Source: Candidatus Kuenenia hertensis
Lineage (GTDB): Bacteria; Planctomycetota; Brocadiia; Brocadiales; Brocadiaceae
Assembly (NCBI GenBank): GCA_021646465.1
Contig: SOET01000032.1
Coordinates: forward strand, 1 to 49,703
DNA length: 49,703 nucleotides
Direction: 5' to 3'
Below are positions 27,471-36,672 of the stretch, piece by piece (within the stretch, counting starts at the first letter, position 1; every line of letters starts with the position of its first letter). The notes under the pieces are model-generated. The model was not told where the DNA came from. It worked only from the letters and a program-made list of their open reading frames with translations, and made no database searches. The position numbers were made by a program, and so were the translations under genes.

Positions 27471-29204
27471 ATGAAAAGCATAGTAAACGGCAGTAGTATT
27501 TGTATTGTTACCTTGTTTCTCCTGTTTTCCGGTGGCAATCTGCTGTACGGACAATCTGAGCATCAGGTTGTACAAGAAAGTAAAGATCTGCACATTGTTC
27601 CGGAAGAAACAACATCCCTTATGGCACTGAAAGGGATTACTCAGATAATAGAAGAAGTGGAGGAACAAATTACCAATAAAAAAAATGAACTTGCCGGAGC
27701 AGCAGATCAGGAACAAAAAACAGAAATTGTTAAGGAAATCGACAAACTTAAAGAACGTCTCGATTCTTTAAGAGAAAATTTTGAGGAAATTGCAACCGGA
27801 TTGGACAGAGAAGTATTTGACACAAAACCACAAAAACGCTTCGACTGGAAAGAAGAAGTTCAAGTACTTGTTGGCCCGATTATTAATGAGATGAAGAGTA
27901 TCACTGCCCGTCCAAGATTAATAGAAAGCCTTCGGACGCAGGTAACGTATAATGAAAAAAAGATTCAGTTTATAAAGAACGCTTTAAGGAATATACAAGA
28001 ACTTATTGCCCATGTAAAGGACGAGAGACTGAAAAGGCAATTAATTGCATTGGAACGCGAATGGTACGACAAAGGGAAACAAGTTTCAACTCAACTTACA
28101 ATAGCCAAATATCAATTAACTGAGAAAGAAAATGAAAAAAAATCTTTGCTCGAATCAGGCCAGAAATTGGCAAAGGTTTTTTTCAAGAGCAGAGGGAAAA
28201 ATTTTATTTTTTCTGCAATAGCCTTTTTTCTTGTTTTTTTTCTTCTTCGTTATATCCACAAACATATTTATAGAAGCAGTTCGGTTTACAGGGCAGCAAA
28301 ACGTTCATTTTACGTGCGCCTTGCAGACGTATTTTACCATATTGCAACATTTGTTGGATCTACAAGTGCTTTGTTAATAGTGCTTTATGTTTCAGGGGAT
28401 TGGGTTCTTTTAGGACTGGCATTTATCCTTATTTTTGGGCTGATATGGACAGCAAAACAAACCTTGCCACGGTTTTACGAACAATGCAAGCTATTGTTGA
28501 ACGTGGGAACGGTAAGGGAAAATGAACGGGTAATATACCACGGCTTGCCATGGCGAGTTGCTTCTTTAAACCTTTATTCTTATCTGGTAAATCCTGAATT
28601 AAAAGGTGGAATGATTCGGCTTCCTATCAGGGAACTCGAAGGGCTTCGTTCTCGTCCGTTTCATCAGGATGAACCATGGTTTCCTTGTAAAGAAAATGAT
28701 TGGGTAATTCTTGCGGATGGTACTTTAGGGAAAGTGGTTATCCAAACCCCGGAAATAGTTAAAATTTTAGTTGTCGGTGGAAGCGATAAAACCTATTCAA
28801 CGGTGGAATTCTTGCAGCAAAAACCTACAAACATTTCCACGGTGTTTTGTCTTCACGTTACATTCGGCGTGGATTACCAACACCAGCCGATATGTACTTC
28901 AGAGATACCGGACATATTGAAGGAAATTATTTCAAAAGAACTCTCAAAAAGCGGTTACGAAAACGATATCAATAGTATTGTTGTTGAATTTAAAGAGGCT
29001 GGGTCTTCTTCGCTCAATTATTCAATCCTTGCTACTTTCTCAGGGCGGGTAGCTAAGGATTATTATAAGCTTTCCAGGACCATTCAAAAAATAGCGGTAG
29101 ATACATGCAACAAGTATGGTTGGATTATCCCCTTTACACAAATTACCCTTCATACGACTCCTGCGAAAAATATCAACTCCGGTAAAGAAGAAAAAGCTCA
29201 TTGA
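27471..29204 (+). CDS. MscS-like (mechanosensitive channel type) membrane protein
   Basis: A signal peptide (about 1-27) is followed by a periplasmic region rich in coiled coil (55-240). Helices follow near 246-262, 290-310 and 312-330. A soluble C-terminal part resembles the MscS beta domain and C-terminal alpha/beta domain: KENDWVILADGTLGKVVIQTP, then HVTFGVDY, and VVEFKEAGSSSLNYSILATF near the end. The pore helix lacks the usual Gly/Ala-rich MscS pattern, so channel function is uncertain. It may be a distant or adapted member. Its stop lies 4 bases from the end of a decayed minus-strand fragment. Confidence 0.6.
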   Translation: MKSIVNGSSICIVTLFLLFSGGNLLYGQSEHQVVQESKDLHIVPEETTSLMALKGITQIIEEVEEQITNKKNELAGAADQEQKTEIVKEIDKLKERLDSLRENFEEIATGLDREVFDTKPQKRFDWKEEVQVLVGPIINEMKSITARPRLIESLRTQVTYNEKKIQFIKNALRNIQELIAHVKDERLKRQLIALEREWYDKGKQVSTQLTIAKYQLTEKENEKKSLLESGQKLAKVFFKSRGKNFIFSAIAFFLVFFLLRYIHKHIYRSSSVYRAAKRSFYVRLADVFYHIATFVGSTSALLIVLYVSGDWVLLGLAFILIFGLIWTAKQTLPRFYEQCKLLLNVGTVRENERVIYHGLPWRVASLNLYSYLVNPELKGGMIRLPIRELEGLRSRPFHQDEPWFPCKENDWVILADGTLGKVVIQTPEIVKILVVGGSDKTYSTVEFLQQKPTNISTVFCLHVTFGVDYQHQPICTSEIPDILKEIISKELSKSGYENDINSIVVEFKEAGSSSLNYSILATFSGRVAKDYYKLSRTIQKIAVDTCNKYGWIIPFTQITLHTTPAKNINSGKEEKAH

Positions 29205-29207
29205 TTG

Positions 29208-29309
29208 TTAGAGAGCACTGTTTTCTTTTTTGATGATCGCATCCGTAAAATAGCCTCTTTCATGGCCAAACAACTCCGATTTCAAAATGCCGAAATTAAA
29301 TGATGCACC
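29208..29309 (-). pseudogene. Remnant of a sigma-54 activator AAA+ domain
   Basis: On the minus strand, 33 codons read GILKSELFGHERGYFTDAII and then KKENSAL before a stop. This matches the family pattern ESELFGHEKGAFTGAIKRKEG of NtrC-type activators, but the sigma-54 contact loop GAFTGA has become GYFTDA. Sequence on both sides shows no further match. It is a short leftover of a lost regulator gene, wedged between two plus-strand genes. Confidence 0.7.
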
Positions 29310-29456
29310 GTTTCCTTTTCGACTTTCTTCAAAATAAAGAAATACTGCTGCATTTGGGGATTTTTTGATTGAAAAAATGGTACCGGCATAGTAAAAAGGG
29401 CAAAATTTTTCGTATACAAAACCGAACATTATTATTAAGGGCATAGAAAAAGATAT

Positions 29457-30662
29457 ATGAAAAGACCGAAAAAATTAATGAAAACAGTGGTAGGTATCTT
29501 GTGTATATCCATGTTGATGGGGATTTGGTTGAATCTGGGAGCGAATGCTGAAATAGACCAGCAAACTCACCGAAGAGTGAGCCGTACGGGTCTTGTCGCA
29601 ATTGATAAGGAAAAAGCGGCTATGGGATACGTTCTCTTTACACCAATGAACAATACTTGCGGAAAAGTGTTTCTCGTCGATACAAGCAATGGAGAGGTGG
29701 TACATACATGGGACTTACCGTATGCTCCGGGAGTGTATGGTTACCTGTTGCCCAATGGCAACCTTTTCTATAACGGACAGGTGGAAGATGACGGCGCCTG
29801 GGATCTGTGGCCAAACTGGAATAGTTTTAAAGGGGGCATTATGCTGGAGGTAGACTGGGACGGAAATATCATATGGGAACTTCACAGCCGTTATCATCAT
29901 CATGACGGCAGGCGTACTTCTTCAGGTGGCGCCATTTTCCTGGCGGTGGAAAAACTATCGGACGAGATAAAAGACCAGGTACAGGGAGGCATAGAAAGCT
30001 CCAGCGAAAAAGGTGAAATGTGGGCGGATGTCATTATTGAGGTAGATGCAGATGGGAATCAACTGTGGAAATGGCATGCAAAAGATCATCTTGACTTTGA
30101 TACGGATGTTATTCAGTCAAATTGCCCCAGAGACGAATGGACGCACGCGAATGCCGTTGTTCCTTTAGAAGACGACAACCAGGTAATGGTGAGTTTTCGG
30201 AATATATCCAAAGTAGCAATTATCGACAAAGACACCGGTAAATTTGTCTGGAAACTGGGCAGTTCCGTTTTTGCCCAGCAACACGATCCAACCCTCCTTG
30301 ATAATGGCCATATCCTGGTATTTGACAATGGCCAGATGCGAAAAAAGGAACCTGTTCCCTATTCCAGAGTAATAGAGATAGACCGGGACACAAACGAAAT
30401 CGTCTGGCGGTATAAGGATGTTCCGTCAATTAATTTTTTTAGTCCAACAATATCCGGTGCGCAAAGATTATCAAACGGAAATACCCTTATCACGGAAGGG
30501 TGTTTTGGCCGTATATTTCAGGTAACATCCGATAAGGAAATAGTATGGGAATATGTCAGCCCCTACTTTTATACGAAAGTAAAAGATGATGTAGAAGTAA
30601 TTGACAATTCAATTTTTAAAGCCAGATTTTATACTGCGGAAGAAATTCCCAATTTGAGATAA
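29457..30662 (+). CDS. Arylsulfotransferase (ASST)-like beta-propeller protein, exported
   Basis: A signal sequence (about 8-31, ending in GANA) leads into a six-blade-type propeller built from repeats such as GEVVHTWDLPYAPG, GNIIWELHSRYHHHDG, GNQLWKWHAKDHLDFD, GKFVWKLGSS, NEIVWRYKD and KEIVWEYVSP. This is the pattern of the arylsulfotransferase family. Histidines in HHHDG, the EWTHANAV motif and the FAQQHDPTLL motif are likely active-site residues; ASST uses a histidine as sulfate carrier. Activity on phenolic sulfates is possible, but the fold is also used by non-enzymatic proteins. It lies 22 bases before the SBBP gene, so they may form an operon. Confidence 0.75.
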   Translation: MKRPKKLMKTVVGILCISMLMGIWLNLGANAEIDQQTHRRVSRTGLVAIDKEKAAMGYVLFTPMNNTCGKVFLVDTSNGEVVHTWDLPYAPGVYGYLLPNGNLFYNGQVEDDGAWDLWPNWNSFKGGIMLEVDWDGNIIWELHSRYHHHDGRRTSSGGAIFLAVEKLSDEIKDQVQGGIESSSEKGEMWADVIIEVDADGNQLWKWHAKDHLDFDTDVIQSNCPRDEWTHANAVVPLEDDNQVMVSFRNISKVAIIDKDTGKFVWKLGSSVFAQQHDPTLLDNGHILVFDNGQMRKKEPVPYSRVIEIDRDTNEIVWRYKDVPSINFFSPTISGAQRLSNGNTLITEGCFGRIFQVTSDKEIVWEYVSPYFYTKVKDDVEVIDNSIFKARFYTAEEIPNLR

Positions 30663-30684
30663 TATCTTTAAAAAAATTCCTGGA

Positions 30685-33600
30685 ATGAGAAACATGAACA
30701 TAATTTTTGCATCATTGCTGAGTTTTGCGATGTCAGCGCCTTTTTTTAAATTTGTACATTCGGAAGACGCAGGACTTGATGAACAAGAGTCTGTTACCAA
30801 AACGGCTCTCCTGCCGGAAGCCTCCGGGTTGCAAACAAAAGGGGAAAAGGCTACAAAAAAGATACTGAAATGGGAAATACCTTTTATAGCCAACAAGGGG
30901 CAGATGGATGCGCAGGTAGCATTTTATGCCCATATTTTCTGTGGTACGGTATTTATTACAAACGACGGAGAAATGGTGTATTTATTGCCGGAAGGGCAAA
31001 AAAACGGGGAACGAAGCGCGTGTAGGGTAAAAAATAAGGCAATTTCCGTAGGAAATACTGAGACCTTAGAACAAAGTTTCTCCGAAGAAAGCGGTATCTG
31101 TGAGAAAAGGGAAAGTATTGTTCTCAGGGAGAGGCTGGCAGGCAATACAATGCCCATCGTAAGAGGAGAAGGTGAGACGGCAACAAAGATCAATTATTTT
31201 AAGGGAAATGTTTCCCGGGAATGGATTTCAACTATTCCAGGCTACAAGATGCTGAGCATGGGCGAGGTGTATGAAGGGATAGAATTGAAATTAAAAGCAC
31301 AGGGAAGCACCGTGGAAAAACTGTTTTATATAAAGCCGGGAGCAAACCCTGACAAAATAAAAGTTTGTTTGGAAACAGCAGAAAGAAACGGATTAAAAAT
31401 AAATTATGACGGAGAGCTTGTGGTAACAACAAAAACCGGAACGGTGAGATTTTCATGCCCTGTTGCATATCAGATAATCGATAATAAAAGAGTAGAGGTT
31501 CCAGTGACATATTGCTTACAAAAGAAAGAAGGGACAGATCAGATGTCAGAGAGGGGGCGTCATTTCAGAGAAGATGAAAAGTACAGATGGTATAAAGCAG
31601 TAAACATACATCGTACTGAACTCGCTTTGGTGAATCATAATACCGGAAATTCTGACGATACGTTTATTTATGGTTTTCGGCTTGGTAATTTTGACACGAC
31701 TAAGGAACTTGTTATTGATCCCATGATCTCATCTACTTTTTTGGGCGGTTCTGATGACGATGAGGCTCGCTCATTAGCTGTAAATTCAAACGATAATATA
31801 TATGTCCTCGGAGTAACTATGTCAGAAGACTTTCCTGTGACGGAAGGAGTATACACCGTCTCGTCCAGCGGCAATAAAGATGTATTTATATCGAAGTTTA
31901 GCAATGATTTGACGAGTTTGCTTGCTTCAACATATCTTGGCGGTGCGAATACTGATGAAGCATATGCGCTGGCAATTGATTCAGACGATAATGTATACGT
32001 AACGGGCCTGACCTACTCTGATGACTTTCCTACCACTGAAAATGCGTATGATACCTCCTATTCCGGGGGTGATGTTTTTGTATCAAAGTTGAGTAGCGAC
32101 CTTGGCAGTTTAACGGCCTCAACGTATCTGGGTGGTTCGTATAGCGAAGAAGCTCACTCACTGGCGCTGGATGCAAGCGGCAATATATATATAACAGGCA
32201 TGACTTCTTCCAAGGGATTTCCTACTACAGAAGGCGCCTATGATACTTCTTCTGCAGGTGCATCCAGAGACGTTTTTATTTCAAAATTCGACAGCGATTT
32301 GACAAGCTTGCTTGCCTCAACATTTCTGGGAGGATCAGAATATGACGGGGCCTATTCACTGGCGCTGGATGCAAGTGAGAATGTGTACGTAACGGGAACC
32401 ACTCAATCAGATGACTTTCCAATGACAACCGGAGTTTTCGATGATTCTTTTAATGGCAATGAAGACGCATTCATCTCGAAATTCAGTAACGATCTGACCA
32501 GCTTGCTTGCTTCAACGTATCTGGGCGGATATGATTTTGACGGCTCTTATTCGCTGGCGCTGGATTCAAGCGATAACGTATATGTCGCAGGGTATACCGG
32601 CTCAACTGATTCAGCGGATTTTCCCACAACAGCAGATGCGTATGATCCGTTATATTATGGAGGAGATGCTTTTGTGTCAAAATTTAATACTGATTTAACC
32701 AGTCTGCTTGCTTCAACGTATCTGGGAGGATCTGATTACGAGGAGGCTTATTCACTGGCGCTGGATGCAAATGATAATGTGTATGTAACGGGAATTACCC
32801 GGTCAGAAGACTTTCCAGCTACTACTGACGTTTTTGACGATTCATTTAATGGTAATAAAGACGCATTTATTTCGAAACTCAGCAGCGACCTGACCAGTCT
32901 GCTTGCCTCGACATATCTGGGAGGGGGTGAAGATGATTCGTCAAAATCAGTTATCCTGGATTCAAGCGGTTATGTGTGCATAGCAGGTTCAACGTATTCG
33001 GAAGATTTCCCCGCCACAGAAGGAACGTATAGTACCAGTTCTGGCTATGAATTAAGCGATGCCTTCATATCGCGATTCGATGACTCCCTTTCGAGAAACG
33101 GAGAGGTGGTTACAAAAGAGGCAGCTAACATAACGTATGAATCAGCAACGCTGAATGGTATGGTCAACGCTGAAGGATTGTCGACTGTTGTGTGGTTTGA
33201 GTACGGAACTCCTGGTGATTCTTATGATTATACAACAGATGAATTATCAGTTGGCGGATATGATGATGTTTCTGTAAGTATTGGAGTCGGTGACCTGACT
33301 TTTAATACGACATATTATTACCGGCTGGCGGCAAAAAACAGCATTGGAACGCTGTATGGCGATGAAATGTCATTTACAACTTCGGTAATATGTGATGGAG
33401 AGGTTGTAACTTCTGATCAGGATAATGTTGAAGTTACCCGCTATTCTTCTGTTCCGGTAACAATAACCGTTGAATGTGAAGATGGCACTCCCCGCGATGA
33501 TGCCCTTGTAATCTGGGAAATTGTTCGGGGCATAGAAAATATTTCCATATCTCCTGAAAGTGCAATCACGGATGATAATGGACAAGCGGTGTTTACTATT

Positions 33601-33690
33601 GAGGGTGAAAAGAAGGGGAAAGCAAAGATAAAGTTTGTATCAAGCGATTCAAACAGCAAAGTCAAAGTTAAAATAAAAGTAACCCGGTGA
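30685..33690 (+). CDS. Large secreted SBBP-repeat propeller protein with Fn3-like and Ig-like tail
   Basis: A signal peptide (about 1-24) starts this 1001-residue protein. Residues 70-345 match the N-terminal DUF7948-like region that goes with SBBP repeats (IPFIANKGQMDAQVAFYA, INYFKGN, YEGIELKLKA). Residues 350-800 hold seven repeats of about 65 residues, each reading STYLGGSD..EAYSLALD...NVYVTG..SEDFPTT.......DAFISKFS.DLTSLLA. Seven copies suit a closed seven-blade propeller. A fibronectin III-like region (ATLNGMVNAEG...TTYYYRLAAKNSIGTLYGDE) and a bacterial Ig-like domain (near 905-1001) form the end. The role is probably surface binding or assembly; the partner is unknown. It follows the ASST-like gene by 22 bases. 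Confidence 0.85.
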   Translation: MRNMNIIFASLLSFAMSAPFFKFVHSEDAGLDEQESVTKTALLPEASGLQTKGEKATKKILKWEIPFIANKGQMDAQVAFYAHIFCGTVFITNDGEMVYLLPEGQKNGERSACRVKNKAISVGNTETLEQSFSEESGICEKRESIVLRERLAGNTMPIVRGEGETATKINYFKGNVSREWISTIPGYKMLSMGEVYEGIELKLKAQGSTVEKLFYIKPGANPDKIKVCLETAERNGLKINYDGELVVTTKTGTVRFSCPVAYQIIDNKRVEVPVTYCLQKKEGTDQMSERGRHFREDEKYRWYKAVNIHRTELALVNHNTGNSDDTFIYGFRLGNFDTTKELVIDPMISSTFLGGSDDDEARSLAVNSNDNIYVLGVTMSEDFPVTEGVYTVSSSGNKDVFISKFSNDLTSLLASTYLGGANTDEAYALAIDSDDNVYVTGLTYSDDFPTTENAYDTSYSGGDVFVSKLSSDLGSLTASTYLGGSYSEEAHSLALDASGNIYITGMTSSKGFPTTEGAYDTSSAGASRDVFISKFDSDLTSLLASTFLGGSEYDGAYSLALDASENVYVTGTTQSDDFPMTTGVFDDSFNGNEDAFISKFSNDLTSLLASTYLGGYDFDGSYSLALDSSDNVYVAGYTGSTDSADFPTTADAYDPLYYGGDAFVSKFNTDLTSLLASTYLGGSDYEEAYSLALDANDNVYVTGITRSEDFPATTDVFDDSFNGNKDAFISKLSSDLTSLLASTYLGGGEDDSSKSVILDSSGYVCIAGSTYSEDFPATEGTYSTSSGYELSDAFISRFDDSLSRNGEVVTKEAANITYESATLNGMVNAEGLSTVVWFEYGTPGDSYDYTTDELSVGGYDDVSVSIGVGDLTFNTTYYYRLAAKNSIGTLYGDEMSFTTSVICDGEVVTSDQDNVEVTRYSSVPVTITVECEDGTPRDDALVIWEIVRGIENISISPESAITDDNGQAVFTIEGEKKGKAKIKFVSSDSNSKVKVKIKVTR
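31731..33095. repeat. Seven tandem SBBP repeat units
   Basis: Seven DNA units of about 190-200 bases encode the propeller blades. Each opens with a segment coding for STYLGG or STFLGG, and the middle units share long near-identical runs such as the part coding for NDLTSLLASTYLGG. Confidence 0.85.
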
Positions 33691-33840
33691 ATTGATCTAT
33701 ACTCAAGATGCTCATAAAAATGTTTCTTTTAGTGAATATTAAAAAGAGGTAAAATGGTCTTCTAAGTAAACTCAAACTCAGCGAAACCCTTAATCTTTAT
33801 AAAAATAAACTAATGGGAATATGTTTAAGGGAGAATGGCT

Positions 33841-35163
33841 ATGTGGAAGGGAATAGGAAAAATTGCTCTCTATGTTGGAATTGTCCTGATTCCTTTGTTT
33901 TTGAGAATAACATTCAGACCGAATTCTTATTATACCGCCACGTATGAAATCGGACGAAATTTTGCGATTATCGGATTTACCATTTTATTACTTCAGATAC
34001 TGTTAGCAGGCCGTTTTAAATGGATTACAAAATCGTTTGGTCTTGACATTGTGATCCGGTTCCATAACTACATTGCTTTATTTGCAACAAGTATTCTTGT
34101 GTTACATCCTTTTCTGTTAGCGGGTGGGGGGAACAGATGGAAACTGCTGTATTCCCTGGAGGTTGAGTGGTATATCTGGGCAGGCAGGATAACATTGATG
34201 ATTCTTATCATTCATGTGATGATTAGCTTGTATCAATCTACATTGCGGATTACATTTGAAACCTGGAGATTGGTTCACGATATTTTAGCTCCCCTTATTC
34301 TCATCATTGCGTTTATTCATGTATGGAACGTTGGTGATTATATCCAAACCATTCCGACCCGATTATTTTGGTGTACGATATTCGGTGTATCACTGTTGCT
34401 TCTTCTTTATCACAGAGGGATAAGACCATTTTTGCTTGCACGTTCTCCCTATCAGGTGCTTGATGTCATCCGGGAAACATCAGATGTCTGGACAATCAGG
34501 CTTGCACCTCCCAAAGGGGAAAAACGATTTGATTATAAGCCAGGGCAGTTCCAGTTTATTACATTCAAGCGTGGACGCGGTTTGCCGGAAGAAGAGCACC
34601 ATTGGACAATTTCATCCAGCCCTGCAGAGCAGGGTTTTGTTAGCTCGACAATTAAAGAATTGGGTGATTTTACTGCGACAATCGGACAAACACGTCCGGG
34701 GGATTTGGCGATTGTTCATGCCCCCTTCGGACGTTTTTCCTATATTTTTCATCCGAAAGAGGAGGGGCTGGTTTTTTTGGCCGGTGGAATAGGAATTACT
34801 CCTTTTATGAGTATGCTTTTGTACATGAGGGATGTGCAATCAGAGCATAATGTTGTGCTTCTGTATGGCAACAAGACGGAAGATCAAATTGTCTTTTATA
34901 AAAAACTCGCAGAAATAGAGCAAGGAGGCTTTCCCCGTTTGAAGGTTGTGCATGTTCTGGAAAAACCAGGAAAACAGTGGACAGGGGAAACAGGTTTCAT
35001 CGAACGGGAAAAAATAATAAGATATTGTGAAAATAATCTTCTAAAAAACGGTTATTATGTCTGCGGGCCACCGATATTCATAGACAAAATCATAAAAACA
35101 TTACGAGGCCTTGGCGTGCCGCAAAGCCGGATTCACTCTGAGATATTTTCTCTGTTGGGTTAG
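33841..35163 (+). CDS. Ferric-reductase-like membrane flavoprotein (FRD/NOX type)
   Basis: About six helices (residues 8-200) include paired histidines placed as in the haem b sites of ferric reductases and NADPH oxidases (RFHNYIALFATSILVLHPFL; RLVHDILAPLILIIAFIHVWN). A flavin domain follows (KPGQFQFITF, HHWTISSSP). A NAD(P)H domain with GGIGITPFMSMLLYM and YYVCGPPIFIDKII closes it. It should carry electrons from NAD(P)H through FAD and haem across the membrane. No 2Fe-2S domain is present. I prefer the ATG at 33841, because GGGAGA directly abuts the earlier ATG at 33835 but is well spaced from this one. Confidence 0.9.
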   Translation: MWKGIGKIALYVGIVLIPLFLRITFRPNSYYTATYEIGRNFAIIGFTILLLQILLAGRFKWITKSFGLDIVIRFHNYIALFATSILVLHPFLLAGGGNRWKLLYSLEVEWYIWAGRITLMILIIHVMISLYQSTLRITFETWRLVHDILAPLILIIAFIHVWNVGDYIQTIPTRLFWCTIFGVSLLLLLYHRGIRPFLLARSPYQVLDVIRETSDVWTIRLAPPKGEKRFDYKPGQFQFITFKRGRGLPEEEHHWTISSSPAEQGFVSSTIKELGDFTATIGQTRPGDLAIVHAPFGRFSYIFHPKEEGLVFLAGGIGITPFMSMLLYMRDVQSEHNVVLLYGNKTEDQIVFYKKLAEIEQGGFPRLKVVHVLEKPGKQWTGETGFIEREKIIRYCENNLLKNGYYVCGPPIFIDKIIKTLRGLGVPQSRIHSEIFSLLG

Positions 35164-35180
35164 GGATAAGGAGAAAGGTG

Positions 35181-35270
35181 ATGCGGAAAATAAAATTACT
35201 ACGTGTTACGATAATTGTTATCATAATTTTATTACTTGCTGCTATTATCTCCGCTGTTCTTCGCGGTTAA
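35181..35270 (+). CDS. 29-residue single-helix membrane peptide
   Basis: An open frame starts 17 bases after the flavoprotein stop, with a GGAGAAAGGTG ribosome site in front. It encodes MRKIKLLRVTIIVIIILLLA followed by AIISAVLRG and a stop. It has a positively charged start, one strong hydrophobic helix (about residues 9-26) and an arginine near the end. The good ribosome site, tight spacing and coherent membrane pattern argue for a real gene. It could be a small subunit or regulator of the flavoprotein, like other single-helix peptides beside respiratory enzymes; that role is inference. Confidence 0.65.
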   Translation: MRKIKLLRVTIIVIIILLLAAIISAVLRG

Positions 35271-35386
35271 ATTAACATTATTTCGGCCTGACATCATTTA
35301 AATGATAAAAGGTTTTGTCAAATTAAAAGAGGAGATGGAATAAAGCACATTCCTCTTTATGTTTGGAATTGAAAGGGGGGATTATT

Positions 35387-35998
35387 ATGAATTCAAATCC
35401 GGTACGGAAATTTATTACCCGTACTTTCCTGAAGGGTTTGTCGGTTGTTATCCCCATTGCTGTCGCTATTTATGTCATCATATGGCTCGCAAACGGCGCC
35501 GAACAAGTGGTCAGAAAGTTTCTTGCCGCAGTGCTTCCGGAAAAATACTATTTGCCGGGTTTGGGGCTGGTTGTCTTTGCAACGGTAATTTTTTTTGCCG
35601 GTCTCCTGATGTATCCCTGGATCACCCGAACATTTCTTGGAAAGTTTGACTCATTTCTGCGAAAAATCCCATTTCTTGGCACGGTATATTCGCCGGTAAA
35701 AGACCTTATGAATCTGTTTGGGGGCAGTGATATGGCAAAAAAACTGGGACAACCGGTCATGATCCGTATTCCGAATACAAATATGGAAACACTCGGTTTT
35801 ATTACAAAAAAGGACTCCGAGGGTCTGCCGGAAGGTTTCTTGCCCGAAGACCACATTGTTGTTTACGTTCAGTGGAGTTCACAAGTAGGGGGGTATTGTT
35901 TTATTGTTCCCCGTGATCATGTAAGACCGGTAAACATTACCGTCGAGGAAGGAATGCGCTGGGCCATTACTGCCGGACTTTCAGCGCCAAAAGACTAA
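35387..35998 (+). CDS. DUF502 family membrane protein
   Basis: This 203-residue protein fits the DUF502 family. It has two helices (about 20-36 and 58-78), the phrase GLSVVIPIAVAIYVI near the start, the central IPFLGTVYSPVKDLMNLF and the C-terminal VYVQWSSQVGGYCFIVPRDH. The biochemical role is unknown. I start it at the ATG after GGGGGGATTATT rather than eight codons earlier, since that ribosome site is well placed. It follows the flavoprotein and small-peptide genes on the same strand and could share a transcript. Confidence 0.88.
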   Translation: MNSNPVRKFITRTFLKGLSVVIPIAVAIYVIIWLANGAEQVVRKFLAAVLPEKYYLPGLGLVVFATVIFFAGLLMYPWITRTFLGKFDSFLRKIPFLGTVYSPVKDLMNLFGGSDMAKKLGQPVMIRIPNTNMETLGFITKKDSEGLPEGFLPEDHIVVYVQWSSQVGGYCFIVPRDHVRPVNITVEEGMRWAITAGLSAPKD

Positions 35999-36605
35999 AG
36001 TATCGTATTTACTTCTGTATGTTTTTATATGTTTTTCCATCCATGAACAAATGCGTTTGCGGGATTTACGATGCATGTTCAACTTCCCTTTGTCAGAAAA
36101 AAACAAAAGTGGATTATACATCGGTACGTTGTTTGATCAACGCCAGGAGAGGATATGGACGTCTGATATGAGAAGAGTACAAATGGCGTGAATTGTCAGA
36201 TATGGCATGGGATATTGCGACTATACGTATACGGATACCAATATAATATATTACATTCGTACAGTTTCGATAGGAGATAAATAAAAATTCTTCTCTTTTT
36301 TGTCTTTGTGTTAAAGATTATTCATTCACGGAAGTTTTTTAGTTATTTTCCAGCGGGAGCATTCCCGATTTTTTGTTAAAAACAATCAACGTTGATTTTG
36401 CCAGATATGAAAATATCCTCAACTCACTGAGAGGCTCAACCCTTCGATTACGCCCAGGGATGACAAAAACCGTTTAAACCATTATAGTCACGCTGAGCAG
36501 AGTTGAAGCATAATAAGGATGATGCAGTATGCATAGATGCTTTTAGCGACAAAATGCCGAATTTGCCAGAATAGTTCTAAAAAACTTCTCTAAATGACAT
36601 ATTAC
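35999..36605. other. Intergenic region with dispersed-repeat features
   Basis: No gene is supported. The first half is featureless AT-rich sequence. Positions 36355-36380 resemble 45006-45031 (21 of 26 bases by eye, centred on ccgattttttgt). A palindromic element follows at 36442-36508. Confidence 0.4.
36442..36508. repeat. Imperfect palindromic intergenic repeat
   Basis: The left arm (cttcgattacgcccaggg then atgac) pairs imperfectly with the right arm (gtcacgctgagcagagttg then aag) around a loop of about 23 bases. The arms resemble the widespread intergenic palindromes containing CTTCGACTACGCTCAGG and TGAC, so this is probably a decayed copy of a dispersed element. Confidence 0.55.
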
Positions 36606-36634
36606 AAAAAACCGAGAGACTCCCTTTTCTCGCT
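36606..36634 (-). terminator. Possible intrinsic terminator after the YVTN gene
   Basis: Read on the minus strand, CGAGA and TCTCG form a short stem around a 10-base loop and are followed by GTTTTTT. It lies about 40 bases beyond the stop codon. The stem is short, so confidence is moderate. Confidence 0.45.
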
Positions 36635-36672
36635 TATGTAACACTTCTGTTTCCTTCTCCACATTCATTCCC

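Noticed and set aside
27330..27716. 128-residue minus-strand frame over the start of the MscS-like gene
   Set aside because: It overlaps the promoter and signal peptide of a better-supported gene and shows no family features.
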